DNA of 64,000 nt. Source: Sphagnum compactum. Its lineage: Eukaryota; Bryophyta; Sphagnopsida; Sphagnales. The notes beneath the pieces were generated by a model. The model was not told the origin of the DNA and did no database searches. It saw only the letters and a program-made list of their open reading frames with translations. Below, piece after piece: positions 35,194 to 48,900 of the stretch (positions are counted from its first letter, which is position 1; each line of letters begins with the position of its first letter). Location: the NCBI GenBank assembly GCA_965153455.1, contig OZ234497.1, forward strand, positions 6,138,001 through 6,202,000, written 5' to 3'. Made by a program: the position numbers and the translations under genes.

Positions 35194-35202
35194 TATTTAT
35201 AA
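35194..35202 (-). promoter_or_regulatory. TATA box of the STIG1-like gene
   Basis: On the reverse strand TTATAAATA lies about 206 bp before the ATG. This would allow a leader of roughly 175 bases. A telobox-like AACCCTAA lies just downstream of it (about 35172-35179). Confidence 0.45.
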
Positions 35203-37320
35203 TGTAATGATACAAACATAATAAAATAATAGGTTCTCTTGATTTGTTGATGATTGAAATCATGGCATAATGTAAACATGGAAGACATGAATCCAATATG
35301 GTTTTAAAAGACACCGATGGTTTTAAAAATTCAATACAATTCATGATGTCTTCCCTACATACCATACCCCCATTGATTTAATGAGTTTGCCACCAATTTG
35401 TCAACTTATAAATTTCAAATGTTTCTTCACAAACAATAATATCGTAATAAATGAACAATTTTGGTGTAAATTAAGTTATTTTTCATATTGCCAAATTTTA
35501 GAAAAAATATTTATTCCTTGTGTCAAAATATTTATATAAAATTAATAATTTGCAAGTTTTTCATTATTGGGTTTGAATTGTAGACCTTAAAGATCAAGAA
35601 CTTAATATTAAAATAATTTAGACACACTAGACTATCCCATAAACACAACATAATTATATTTTTTCTTTTTAATACCCATCACCTACCAAAAATTCCAGAA
35701 TTGAAAAACCAAGTGCCAAAGTTAAATTTTTATTTTTAATTAATTATATAACAATTTGTTGCCGAATCCAATCAGGGAGTACGATATAAAGATGGGTCTA
35801 TAGACTGATGCAAGCCAATCCACCAACATGGTGGAATTGGATGTTGGCAAGTATTTACAATTACTTTCTCATTATTCAATTCAAAGTGCATGAAAGATGT
35901 GAGAAGGATAAGCCTTGGAGAGCTGGTAAATATGTTAACCAAATCATGGCACATATTGAGAACATGTAAAAGTATGGATTCCCCATGCCCCAAATTAAAC
36001 TATTATTGATTTTCGTATCCCATATATATATTCTAAAACTTAAATGATTTTTTGTTCAAACTTTGATTGATTTTCAAAAATTCAAAACCCTACAGGTGAA
36101 TCATCATTCAAGGTGTCACTAATGGCGTCACCAATCTTGTTGCGATTTCAAGTGTTGCTTCATAAATCATCACCCATTTCCTTAAAAACATAAATGTGCA
36201 ACATATGTCACCTAAATGGTACCAAATGATTTTCCATTTTTTCCCCCTTTTAAAGATGGGCACTTTTTTAGTTTTGGCATTACTACCATTGCCTTATGTC
36301 TCAGCTCACTACCATTACCACAAAGGGGGCAATAAGGTGGCATGTCCTTTATGCAAGAAAATTTTAACTTTGTAGTACATAAGGGGTCTTTTTGGTACTA
36401 ATCTGGTTAGTGATCACAATCACCTTAATAAAATCACCACAATCACTAATTCACTTATCCACAATAACCCAATTGGGTATTATGGATAACATGTAACATA
36501 GCTTAATAATGGTGAATTGAAACCACAATCAATTGCAAAGTGGGATTGAACCCTAATTCCACTTGGTATAATTTTGTGTCATTTCCCACATTTATCATAG
36601 TTATGTAGAAACTAAAATGCTTATTCATTTTAAGCACATGAAAAGTAATGTGGTTGTAGATATTAGCAATAAACCCATATAGTTTTGTAATCAAACATGA
36701 ATAAATTACACTATAAGCATGCATCATAAAAATGTTTTAGCAAAGGTGTTCATTGTGACCCAATGAATAGTTGTAGGGAAAATAAGGTATGGTAAAAAAA
36801 ATTCATATTTCACACATTATTGCATAATAAAACTACAATTATAGGAAGATAAATAGTTCACATTGACACCATAAGCATTAAAACATTATATCTTTGCAAA
36901 GAAATAATGCCATGTGACGTGAACAATTTTTCCAACTTAAACAATATAGAAAAAGGACCAAACATCCTATTTGAAAATGTGAGTGCTTGAAAGTTGTTAC
37001 TCATACACTTGGAACACTAATGGTGAAGCAAAGGATATTTACTATACACACCCTAGAATTCCAATTTAAAATGTTGATTCCACCCATCCTCAATTGACTA
37101 ACATAATTTTAGAAAAAAAGTTTAATTTCAATTGAAATTTCAAATTCCATAATTTTCCTAATTGAATTTAGTATTTAAAATTAAATATTAGACAACAAAA
37201 GACCTAATTTTCCTAGGCCAATTCAGTATTCTTCTAAACAAAGTGTCTTCTTGTGACAAAATCAATAACTTGTTCTGGTGGTCCAATTCATTATGCACTT
37301 TAAATACTCAAATTTTTTTT
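35203..37320. other. Intergenic, nothing recognised
   Basis: This is AT-rich DNA with only short unsupported frames on either strand. Confidence 0.45.
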
Positions 37321-37555
37321 TTGTTGGCCTTATTGGCCTACCAAGGCAAGGATATTGTGTTTAGATTCATTATAGAGTATAGTAGCTTCAGGGATTTTGG
37401 CCCCTAGGTAATAAATAATAGGTCTATTTTTTATATGAAGATTTTGAAAGATGATATTTTGGCTTGTGTTTGAAACTTGAGATTAGTTATAATAGAGTTA
37501 TAATATCTTCCAGGATTTTGGTTTCTTTTAGAGGGTTTTTTGAAGATGAGGTTTT
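37321..37555 (+). repeat. Dispersed repeat R1, copy E (3'-truncated)
   Basis: It begins TTGTTGGCCTTATTGGCC and runs through GGTAATAAATAATAGG and ATAGAGTTATAATATC, ending near TTTTTTGAAGATGAGG where similarity stops. It is preceded by a T run. Confidence 0.8.
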
Positions 37556-39069
37556 GTTAAAATTAGTTAGGAACTCGAGGTTTTATCAAATTGAAGCAAT
37601 AGCTTAATCAAAGGTTTGAACTCTTCTTCAAAAGCTAAAATGAGATGATAACATTGTTTAAACCCATGTTGGGCCAGTACCCATTTTGGAGGGTAAAAAT
37701 TGTTGATTCTGGTTTCAATTGGTAAAAACCAAATCTGAACCAAGATTGATTTTTTAGAATTAGAATGGCAATCAAAATCAAAAGTAAAAGAAAATTTAAG
37801 ATCTACATCTGAAATTGGATTTTTGGTTTTATTTATGAGTGAAGGGTCTAATCACACTAATAAAAGTCACACTCATCCCTTTATACGTGTGCTTTTTTCA
37901 CAATTTTTTTCAAAAATGTTCTTAGTATTTTTTCAACATATTACTGTAATTTTTTTATAATATTATTATCTTAAGGTTTGTATTTTTTTTCAAAATTATG
38001 TTATTTAAATTTTATAATTGTGTTTTGTGTGTTTTTATTTTTTAATTGTTGTTTAAAAGTGAAAGTTACATAACATTATTTGACTTTTATAGGACTCCCA
38101 TTTGTGCATATGTGGATTGTGAAACATATAATTTGTAACAAATGGCTCATAATTGTTAATGACTTTGCCCAATATGGCCAATTTAAATGAACAACAATTA
38201 AAACAATGAATGTTTCATGAAGTTCCCAAAAAAGAACTCAGAATTCACAATAAAATTTGATGAATATTTTCTTAAATGTGAGACCAAATTTTTCTGCCCA
38301 TAATGGCAAGTTCAAACTTAAGAAAATTAAATAAGAAAATTTCCATGAATTTCTTAGAAAATGAATTCACAAGAGGTAAAATAGGAAATGAAATTCCCAA
38401 AAAATAAAATTGACAACAATTAAAATAGGAAGTGTGTCATGATGTTTTCAAAAAATCAAATCACAATAGTTATATCACAAACTTCTCATCTCACAATTTG
38501 ATAATGGAAATCGTGCGAAAATCGTCTTTTTATGGGTTCGTACCTTTTGCATATGGACGTCATGCATTTAAAACACGGATGATGCACATATAAATAGGAT
38601 GAAATATCCTACTTAGTAAAATATCAAGTTTGTGATTAGTAAAATAAGAATTTTTTCATGAAGCTTTCAAAATTTGAACTCATTGATCACTACAGTATAT
38701 CACTTGGTAAACATTAGTCAAAATGTCAAACCAAATAAAACCAAGTTCCTAAAACTTGAATTCACAATTCATAATAACTCTTGGTGAACATTTTTCAAAA
38801 TGGAGGACCAAATAAAAACTACATTGTTTCTTAGTCTTTCAATTATAGGTGGAGCTAACAAACACCTTCTTTTGCTATGGAGGAAAACTTACAAAGGATG
38901 AGGTGAAAATAACAAATAATCAAAGTCTTATAACAAGCCCACCTTGTGGAGGAACTAAAAAAGGATTTCAAAAATAACTAAACTTCTAAATTACTATCTA
39001 TGGGATATTTCAACAAATATTTACAGATGTTGAATAGCTTGGGATTATTGTTGTGAAAAAATAAATGAT
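37556..39069. other. Intergenic, nothing recognised
   Basis: AT-rich. TTCATGA-AG-TTTTC-AAA type phrases recur (about 38216, 38439 and 38655) but no gene or mobile element is supported. Confidence 0.4.
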
Positions 39070-40770
39070 GGTGGTTTAAGTTGCCTTATGAACCCAATAA
39101 AAGACATGGATGCCTTTTTTTGCAAATGGGTTTTACATTCATTTGAGCTAGGAAATTCTAATTTACAAGAGCTTTTGAAGTTCAGGCTAAGGAGCATTGA
39201 GCTTCATAAAGGGGGAAAATGGCCCAGGGTTTAAGTGGTATGTCCAAATAAACCACAAAGGAGCCTTTGGTTTGGCCATTTGAAACTAGCTAAGGAAGGC
39301 ATGGGCTTAAGATGGCAAAGGAACTAAAGCCTAATTATTCGAAAATAACAAAAGAGGCATTAGTTATTAGCTTTTGTTGGAGCCTTGGATAGAGGGTTTT
39401 TCAAAAGAAGAAACTACAAAACTACATTCCTTGCACTAGATTGTTGTTGTGAACATTTGGGAAATTGCTAAGGGCAAATTTGTTATTGTAGAAGATATTC
39501 AAGGAAATTTTGTGTTATTTTTTGAAGAAAATATAAGGTGTGAAAAGATTGTTTTTAAATTGTGGAAGCTTACAAAAGATGCAAGATGGCTACTACATGG
39601 CGGGGGAAATGAAATTATTAATTCCTTGTATAATATTCCAAACTATCTCCACCTTTAGTCCTAAATGTGGGGTTGGTTGCACAACAATTGAACACCGCAA
39701 TAAAGGTGAATTTACACTTAGTTGGGGCATGGTTTAAAACATTTACACCATTTGGAAACATATGAATAAGTGCCAAAAGGAATTTGGGTTGCATTAATGA
39801 AGTAGTTGCACAAGTTAGGGTGGTGGAAATCATTAAAGGTCTAAGAAAGGTGTGTTTCTTGGTGTTTTGTGACAAGGTGGGGGCTTTGGAAATTGACCCT
39901 AAGGTATATTCATGGAAAGGAGGGGAGTTTCTACTATCTTTTATCACAATGTTAAGAAGGAGCATGTTAAGAAACTCCGTGCTTAAGACTAATATAATGC
40001 AAAAGAGGTGGAATGAACTTTTACCACTTAATTTCAAGTTAAGGTGGACCAACACACGAAAATAATAATAGGGAAGAAAAGAGGTTGCTTTCATATGACC
40101 TATATGGAATAAGGCAGTTGCCATAATAAACAAGTGATTCAATTAGGCTTGCCCTTTCTTTGGAATTTATAGCGAGTCAATCTTGCATAGATTTGGGGGA
40201 ATGTTAGCATGCCTAATGCACATGGGGTTATGTTGATGAAATCCTATATTACTTAATGGGTGGAACCAAATATGCCCAATAGGCCACAATTATGCAATGG
40301 AAACATTATTTTTTATTGCCAAATTTTTCAAAACATTTCACAAAATAGTAGGATCATGGTCATTTTTTTAAATGATCACATTTTAAACCATTCAGATCCA
40401 ATGGAATGACTTGGTCTTTAATAATAAAAATGGCAAATTGGTAGAATCTAAAAATATATTTAGGATGCCTTGATTGATTATGGTAGGGTGGTTTAGGATA
40501 GATGTTTGAGGTCAATCAAGTGTTCTCTAAGAATTAGAGGAAGTTCCTTGGAGTTTTTGACAAGAGTTGGGGAAGAAACCATGTAATTTGACCTAGATTA
40601 AGTAGATAGTTAAATGGTATTATGATAAGTTGAGAAGAGGCTTCATTAGTTAGGTTGGTGTCTAAGTGCATGGTGATGCTCCCCTAGGTGTGGTTGGTAT
40701 TTGTGTTTTTTCATAATGGATTTTTTCATTTGTGCCAAAAAAAACTTATACTTATGTGGTTAAAGAATTT
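39070..40770 (+). pseudogene. LINE (non-LTR retrotransposon) relic, 3' half
   Basis: At 39070-39228 an open stretch reads GGLSCLMNPIKDMDAFFCKW, then FELGNSNLQELLKFRLR. This is the region after the reverse-transcriptase core in plant LINEs (GGLxLxDP, W-xx-K-xxEPGNSNLQ-LL-RL). Frames shift afterwards, but later blocks still fit the C-terminal part: 39784-40065 and a tail near 40385-40500 (NG.TWSLI, LG-x-x-D). Stops and shifts throughout show it is dead. It ends near an A-rich stretch at about 40737. No 5' half or target duplication was found. Confidence 0.6.
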
Positions 40771-41478
40771 AAACCTATTTATTAAAAAAATTAGCTTCAT
40801 CCAAGTTTCAATTTTAGCAAGAGACAATTTAATGGTTCACATCCAATTTTTATATTGACAAACTTTTAAACTTCTAATCTAGATACCTCTCTAGAATCTA
40901 AACATGAACCTACCAATGTCACTAGTTTAAATTAGGTTTATTATTTTTGAGTTTTAGATTGGTTAGAGAACTAATTGAAAAGTGCACCTTTGTTATTAAG
41001 GACCATTTTAAATGAAGGTCCGTGTTAGAATTTTTGTGATAGTTACATGTTTTTATTTTAGTTACCATAATTATCATATACAACTTAAGATAATTGGGGT
41101 TGGAATTGGTTCTAGTGGGAACGTGATTCTAGACATTTTGTGTTTGGGATACAATCCTTTTGTTAGTGGTTTCAAATCACTTTTGGTGATTTGAAATTCC
41201 ATAGCATAATGTGTTATGTTTGCAAAAGTTTTATTTGGGTTGGAAATTATAAATGTTCACAACATGGTTTGAAAAACCTTTGCAAGCAATTTTTGTCTTT
41301 TTTGGGGTGATTTTCACTAACACTTTGTGAGGTGTTGAGCCCCACTAGGGGTTTGGTTACTGGAACATGGAGAGAAAACATGTAAGAGCTATTAAAGGAA
41401 TAGCCATTGGGAACATTTGAAAGGTGTGAAGAAAAAACACAAAGGCAACCTGTTCGAAGATAACCATTCTAATTACAC
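40771..41478. other. Intergenic between LINE and gypsy relics
   Basis: Nothing is recognised. If the gypsy element once had its reverse transcriptase here, it is no longer readable. Confidence 0.4.
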
Positions 41479-43800
41479 ACTAATTGGAGCATTGTAAGAT
41501 TGGGAGCCATGTTTATCCAATTTGATGATGATGGTCGAGAGTTTGTGGTGGCATATGCCAATTAGTCCAATAACAAGATGGAAGCCAAGTACAACTCATA
41601 TGAAGGGGAATGCCTTGTAATTGTTTGGGCAATTTCATCATTCCAATGTTTCTTTTATGGTAGTTCTTTCACCTTGGTTATTGATCACTAGCCCTTCAAG
41701 TTTTTAATGGAATTAAATAAACTCAGAGGAAAGTTAATCATATGGGCATTTATTCTATAGGAGTATGATTTCGATATTGTTCACAAGGTTGGTAGGGTTA
41801 ATCGAGATGCCGATAGGTTGAGTCAAAATCCACTTTCCAACGAAAAAGAGGATACCACATGAGCTTGGTGGCATGATGATATGGATTTGGAGGTGGTACT
41901 AAAATGACATACTTTTGCATACTTATGTCCCCTATTGGGATGTTATAGGGATGTACCTAAGGTAGGACCGAATAATGGGGATTCCCAAAAAAAGGATATT
42001 GAACCAAAGGGCAATGGTGTTTTGGATATACATGATGATTTATTTGTTATTGCATATTTACAAACAAGTGGGGTTTCGGTTGGATTGACACCCAAGGAGC
42101 TAAATCAGATTATGCATAAGGTTAAACGGTTCAAATGGGAAGGTAATTCCCTACTACAGGTGTGGATAGATGGATGAGTATGGGTAATACTTTGCCCATA
42201 ACAATGGGAGGGCCTTGTCCAACATCTCACCAAAAGTTGGGTCATTTTGGGGCTCAACAAACTTACAATTTGCTCCAAACATAATATTGATGGTGAAGGA
42301 TGTAATTGCAAGTCCAACATTTTCTTTTTTGGTGTATGGTGTGTGATCGAATTCAAACATCGTTCAATGGACCTACACCTCATCTATATCCCTTACTAAT
42401 TATGGGGCTAAGATATCGATGGAATTTGGATTTTGTAGGTTCATTAAGTTTGACACCTTGACATAGCCTATATGTTTTGGTTATGATTGAACATTTTTCC
42501 AAATGGTTGGAGTAGTGCCATTGTTGAATCACAGCAGTGAAAGACCTACTTATGCATTTTTGGACATAATGTTCAATAGACTTGGTGTTCCAACCGAGGG
42601 TTTTATTGACCAAGGTATGAAATTCCATGGGGAATTTCAAAAGTTGTGTGAAAAGGCATTGATAGATCATTAAATTTATTCATAAGATCATCTTGAAGCA
42701 AATGGGTTAGCCGAACAGATGGTACAAATAGTGAAACAAGGATTGCATAAGTATGGCCTCCAAAAAGGTCATACTAGAGATTGGGACCTCACGTTACCAT
42801 GGTTGGTCATGAGATATATGTTCAATTAGCAAGCCTCCCTTACATCATTTTCACCATATTTTTTATTATTTGATCATGACCCTAAACTACCAACCTCCAT
42901 TCGATGTGATGTTATGGTAATAATGAATGGATGATCCTATAATGTGGTTTCAGGCATGTGAACAAATAGTAGCTTTATTCAAAAGTGTGATGCTTATGGC
43001 TATGGAGAATCTAGCAAATTCTTGGCATTATGATATTCTTTAGTATGCCACAATTTGTGGAGGTGATTATTAACCTCATATTCATAAATTTGAGCTTGGA
43101 GATTTTGTGTACTTGCAATAAACAATACCAACTACTTTGGATGTGACTACAAGATGTGTTATTTTATGTGTGCACAAGGTCCTACCTTTTGGAGTTGTAT
43201 TGTTGAAAGGTTGAAATGGTTAGACATGGAAGGATCACATGCAATATGTGTAGTGTCATCTTCCTCATGTGGATGGTTAGATTGACCTTTATTTGGTAGT
43301 TACTTGTCAGACTTCGTTGTATGTTGTGTGGGCAAGCCATAAGGGCTGCCAACATGTTGATTTGTGATCAGTGTTCATGAGATTAACATATGGGGTGTTT
43401 GACACCACCATTGCAAAAAAAATTTGTCAGCAAATGATTTTGTCTTCAGTGCACCAAACAAACCTAGGTTTTTATTCTCATAATTAGGTGATAGGAAATC
43501 CCTAAGTTTTTTTTCAATGGCACACACAATTGGCTGAAGATTTGGGGGATTGCAAATAGGCGATTAATGATGGGGCTCCCATTTGCATTTGACCTATTGG
43601 GCTTTTCACCTTACAATCAATGTGTTTTCCATAAGACTTTTCATGTTGTTATTTGGTTTCAAGGGATTTTAGCCCCAAATCGGTGGGACAATTTGGATGG
43701 ATGTATTAAGTTTATGAGGTGTGGTGTTGTTTTATTTATGGATGTTGATAGTGATGGTTATAGGCATCGGCAATTGGACATCCAAGGTCCAATGAAATAG
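41479..43800 (+). pseudogene. Ty3/gypsy polyprotein relic: RNase H, integrase, PHD finger, unassigned tail
   Basis: Read mostly in one frame with stops. RNase H spans about 41479-41862 (FDDDGREFVVAYA, NKMEAKY, YDFDIVHKVGRVNRDADRLS). The integrase zinc motif is at about 42218-42340 (H-x4-H ... CMVCDR, in a shifted frame). The integrase core covers about 42430-42870, with VLVMIEHFSKWLE-like and LIDH-like blocks. After a spacer, 43315-43452 carries a complete C4HC3 PHD pattern. It is followed by about 110 more residues (to 43800) including LPFAFDLLGFSPYNQCVF and DSDGYRHRQLDIQG, whose family I do not recognise. Gag, protease and reverse transcriptase are missing and no LTR pair was found, so it is a 5'-truncated dead copy. 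Confidence 0.75.
43315..43452 (+). other. PHD finger (C4HC3) at the end of the gypsy integrase
   Basis: The zinc-ligand codons are at 43318, 43327, 43363, 43372, 43387 (His), 43396, 43441 and 43450. This gives C-x2-C-x11-C-x2-C-x4-H-x2-C-x14-C-x2-C, the PHD consensus. All eight ligands survive although three stop codons (43378, 43384 and 43435) interrupt the frame. PHD fingers read histone tails. A role in choosing insertion sites is inference. Confidence 0.7.
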
Positions 43801-45329
43801 AACAATCCTACATATTGGGTGAAAGCCACAAATTGGACCCATGCCCCTTATATGTCAATTGGTTCGAACCAAAAAACAAGGCTTAAAAGGGGAGCTCATG
43901 GTTTGAAGAACCTAGATGCAAGCTAGGGTCCAAGGCAAGATCCAACTCAAGGACTCAATTTGCTTCAAATGAGTCCAGATTGGTACTTAGGGATTCAGAC
44001 CCTAGACCCCCATATAAAGTGGGCCTAAGTTAGACCCTTGTTGCCGCAATCCTAAGTTATAGAACATTGGTACCTATTACACAATCTTCAATTTTGGGTG
44101 AATTGTTGGTGGGAAAAATACACGAACTAAAGGATATGAATTTGAAAAGCCTGGTTCAAAAATCACCTTGGACTTGGGATTTCATCAAATTTGAGGACGA
44201 ATTAGTTGGAATGGAAACCTTTTATTTCTGAATAAAAACAAACCCACACAAAAATTAGTGTAATTTACTTCTATATAGTATGGGTCTATGAATTAACATG
44301 ATTTCAGTTTTTTTTTTTTTTTTGAAAACCTGAAAACATGCTTTCAACACATATAATGGATTTTTTTAATAGCTCCAATTTGCCAGATTTTGGAAAAAAG
44401 AGTAATTAAATTTTTTACAATAGGTTCCTAGCAGATAGCCAAAATAGAACAGAATTCTTAAGTTTTTTAAAATTTTCATGTCTGGTCTATAGCCAAATTT
44501 GGTTAAATGTTTGCCTGGAGGATTGCCCGTTTGGCTACCTCACAAAATCTCAAATCTCAACATTTTGAAATGTTCATCAATAATTTCTGCAACATAATAT
44601 GACTCTTTGTTGCCATGTGGGCAACTTGTTCTAAACCCCAAGTTACCACATGGGCAATGTAGCCAATTTTCCAAAAATAAATAAATAAATAATATAATAA
44701 TAATAATAATAAGAAGAAAACCCCACATTCTCATATTCCAATTCACTACACAAAAAATTGGCTATTGATGGTACCAAGCTAGGTACAACTGATGCCAAAC
44801 TCTTTCAACAAGTTTACAAAAAAATTATATTTAAAAGACTCTTTATTTTTCCTTGACAAACTTTTGTGCTTTTAATTGATTTTTATTTTTTTTGAGAATT
44901 TCAAAAATTCTGAAAATGAAAAAAAAGAGGGCAGTTGTTTCAAAAAAACTTAATACTTGTTTTTGTAGGCATTACATTTTTGGAAAAATTACATTTTTCT
45001 GCCCTACACAAAATTATGCTCTATAAGGCTACCTCTAAATACACTATGAACTTGTCGTAATGTTGGAATATGATGTTTTTTTGGTCAATCCCAAACTTGT
45101 CTATTGTCACGATATTTCCTCTTTTTTTTATCAATTACTTTTAAATTCGTAACTACTTATATGGTTTATTAAATTTCAAATGAAAAATAACTGGTAGATA
45201 AAATTACAAGATATCTTTACATTATTTTATTATTATTATTATTTTCCCCATATGTTTATTTAACCTTGATTTTAAGACCAATTAAAATAATTCTTACTTA
45301 CAAAGGTGATTTTTGACACATCTACCTTA
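43801..45329. other. Intergenic, nothing firm
   Basis: The first few hundred bases may be 3' untranslated or LTR sequence of the gypsy relic but no LTR was proved. (TAA)n and T runs are present (44313-44326, 44684-44710). CACTACACAAAAAATTGG at 44744 looks like a CACTA-type end without a partner. Confidence 0.4.
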
Positions 45330-45576
45330 AGGTGCATTCACACCTAAATGTTAAGTCAATGTTAAATGAAAATATATATAGGTGGCATCTTAGGTGGTAT
45401 AGTATACCCAATGTTAAATGGGCGATTGTTTAATATTAATTAGTGAATGTTAACTTAACATAAAATCTTCGTGATAAATAGGTTTTAGGTTCCAAAGGGT
45501 TTAGGGTTTAACTAGCTTGGTGTTAGGGGACTTTCTTTATTACTAGAGTCCTTAACACCAAGTATGAATGCACCCT
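45330..45576. mobile_element. Tourist-like MITE, copy 1
   Basis: The ends are AGGTGCATTCACACCT and, in complement, AGGGTGCATTCATACTTGG. TTA flanks both sides (45327-45329 and 45577-45579), the target preference of PIF/Harbinger MITEs. Inside lies GGGTTTAGGGTTTAACTAGC, a short telomere-type motif. It lies in the opposite orientation to the copy at 49989. Confidence 0.8.
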
Positions 45577-45811
45577 TTAGACTTGTCTCTCACCTTTCAT
45601 GTGACCCCAAAAGCATCATTTGTAGTAGTAGTTCAATACTCACTCCTTCAGACTTGTAAGGACTTGAGGTTATACATTGGTTTAATATTAAACCCGGGTT
45701 AATATTGATCTCAATACCAGGTACAATATATATACCTAGTAGGTACCATGTTGGGAGCCTTGGAGCCCTAGAACCAAGGACCCAGGGCTGGTATGAAAGT
45801 TTTTTTCAAAA

Positions 45812-45942
45812 GGGTACCAGCTGGGTATGTTCAAAAGTTGATACCCACCCAATATGGGTACCAGCTGTGTATGTTCAAAAGTTGATACCCACCCAATATG
45901 GGTACCAGCTGGGTATGTTCAAAAGTTGATACCCACCCATAT
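45812..45942. repeat. 44-bp tandem repeat, 3 copies
   Basis: Units starting GGGTACCAGCTGGGTATG begin at 45812, 45856 and 45900 (exact 44-bp period). Each contains an inner inverted pair (GGGTATG... against ATACCCACCC). It has no clear gene context; a (CTTT)n tract follows. Confidence 0.9.
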
Positions 45943-48900
45943 GTGCTTTGCCTTTCTTTCTTTCTTTTACCTTTCTCCTCCTCTTCTTCCTTTGAAACTG
46001 GTTGAATTCAGAAGAGGAGAGAAAGACAAAGCTGATGATTGATGTGTGAGCTCAAAAGGGTTTTAATTCAATGACAAAGAGAAAACAGGAAAAAAATAAA
46101 ATAAAAATAAATAAATAAAGCCTGTGAAAGCCTCTTTGTCCTACTTACATGAAGTTGCAAACTCTCTTTTATATAAATAGATAAATAAAACACTTTTTTA
46201 CTTATTACTTTCTCTTTACTCTTACTTTAATATTTTTCTCTTTTACTTTCCAGCCACAAAGCTGGTGATGATGAATAATTTAATTACATTCAATCTTGAA
46301 CTTCCAAATTCTTTTACAAAAAAGGTTGAGAGCTCCTTTCTTTTCTTTTTTTCTTTTTCTTTTTTCTTTTTGCTTTTTCAGACATATGAAGAAGTGGGTT
46401 GTAAGAGTAAGATGTCAATTTAGTAGTCTTCTTCAACAACTAAAGAAAAAAGGGGATAAAAAAAAGAAAAGAAAAGAAAAGAAAAGAGAAAAAATATATG
46501 GACCAAAGACCCATCATGTATTTTGCTTGTAAGCACTTTTAGTAGGTAGGGTAAAGATTGTGCCCCTTTCCAAGCATAGGCTAGTGGGCGAATGCTTGAA
46601 TAGCTCATGGGGTGCTTGCTATAAGTTAGCCAAACACTTATCATCATTCATCACATGACCTATGATCAAATGCATAGAAGGAGACAATTTTTGTTAATTT
46701 TTTTCTTACTTCCAACTATTGATCTTGAAAATGTGTTTGGTAATAGGGATGACAAGTAACATTAGTTAAAAAGGATTGTCCATTTATTTGGTAATAATAA
46801 GGTGGGCGTTTTCACAATTCAATGCAAAAGGATGCACAAAAAATCTAAAATATCTATGTTCATGAAACTTGAAGTGTTTTGTGAAAGGTGTGTTTTAAGA
46901 CACATTTGCAATTTTTTCAATTCATCATGTGGGGGTAAGGTTTGGGAATGGGCTTTAACTTGTCACAACTAAATGGAACATAAATCAAGGGTTTGATATA
47001 GGGTCAAGAGATCTTGTGATTCATTATGTGAGGATAATGTTTGGTGATGGGAGGACATTTCTTAAACTAAAAGGAATACATTCACACCATAAATACCCTA
47101 AAATCATCACTATCTTTCAATGCACGTATAGCCAAAGAATCATAAAATCAAAGGACACATTCTTGCTTTGGGATATTTCTACTCAAAATTAAATGACTAG
47201 TCTATATTTTGCATTTCCTGTCAAAATAGGAACAAGCACAATCTAAATTAAAAAATTCCAAGCTAATTCCAATTATTCAACAAGTCATTCACAACCTTTA
47301 CTCACTTCAAGCATTTCCAAACTATCACAAAGTTACAAGGATGAGCTCCAAAGCTTCATAGATCTTTTAGTTCCTAGATCATCACTACTAAGACCTAAAA
47401 TAAAAGAGGAAAACACGGATGTGAAAGTAGATTAACAATCTAATAAGAATATAATTTCATACATAGACAAACTCTATAAGAAGAAGTATAGCAAATATGT
47501 GAATTATCATCGACGTCAACAATTTGTAGTTTTCCCACACTAAAGAAAAAATATGTTATCGTAGGAAGTAGAGTAGACCATCATTGATTTCAACATGTTG
47601 CAAGGCATAGAAGGTTCATATTCACACTTATGGCTTGCATAGAAACAATATCAAATATTTAGATTGGAAAAGCTTTGCAAATTTCTAAGATTTCAATTCT
47701 TTTAGTGCAGTGAGAAAATGACATGTTGTGTAATCATGTCTTCAAAATGCAAGGGCATACCACTTATGGAATGTAGGTGTGAATGACCCATTTGCCAAAT
47801 GTTAGGCCCAAAAAGACTAAGTTTCACAAGATGTTTAATGTTCCTCATAGGAGGAGTTCTTTGTTGGATCAAACAACTTTGAGCAAGGAGAATGTTCCAC
47901 CTCAACTTACACACACCCAAGGCATAAATCAACGAGGAAAAATAAGGCTTTTATAATAACACAAAAATCACATTGACAAATGCAATCAAAAGAAATGTAA
48001 CCTCCTTGAGGGGGGGGGGGTCAATAGGCATTGGAGCATACCACTAACATCACTTTCTACTCACCTAAATGGTACAACCAAATCTAAGAAAGCTAACCCA
48101 TTAGGTGTCGTCACAAAATAACAAGATGTAGTTATCATTGCTTGGATTCTAAATATGCAAAAATATGAACCATCTATATCATTGCAACAATTCAAGTTGA
48201 AGGTCATATAACTCACTTAGACTCAAGCTACACCATTTCAAAAAGGAATACCCAAAAATTTTAGTGGTATTGGTTTAAGCGGAGACATCCAAAGTTAACA
48301 ATTTATGATAAGATTTTTTCCAAGGAATAGAAGGGGTTCAATCATAGGATGTTAACTGCAAAGTGCAAACTAACTTTTGTTAGTTATTGAAAATTTCAAA
48401 GATTACCGTAACACCTTTCCATTTTAACAATAATTAAATTATTTTCAATAAATGTTTTTTTTTTTCAAAATTGATTGTCCACAATGTTGGAACTTCTAAA
48501 AATTATATTGTTGTTTATTGTACATGGTTATTTTGTTTATTCCAAGTTTGAGTGGCCAGGTCTGAAAATATCAAAATTTTAGGAAATTCTTATTGTTATT
48601 GCAATAATACTAATAATATATATATGGCAAAAAAATGAAGGAATGGCAAAGGTACTACAATAATCATATTTGGTTATTTCACCTATTACCTTAATACCTA
48701 GTTTTGTTCGGTAACAAGGTGCCTAGTAATTAAATTTCTTTTGTTCGTTATGTTCAACAATAAAAAATGATAATATTCTACAATTCAACATTATACTAAT
48801 AATGAAACTATTCCATTTAAAAGCTTCATTCAAATTTTTGGCATGACAAGCATGTATTTTTTAATAAATTATATTAATTCCAAAAAAATTTGATTAGTGC

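Noticed and set aside
44744-44765. CACTACACAAAAAATTGG as a CACTA transposon end
   Set aside because: No matching inverted end or target duplication was found downstream.
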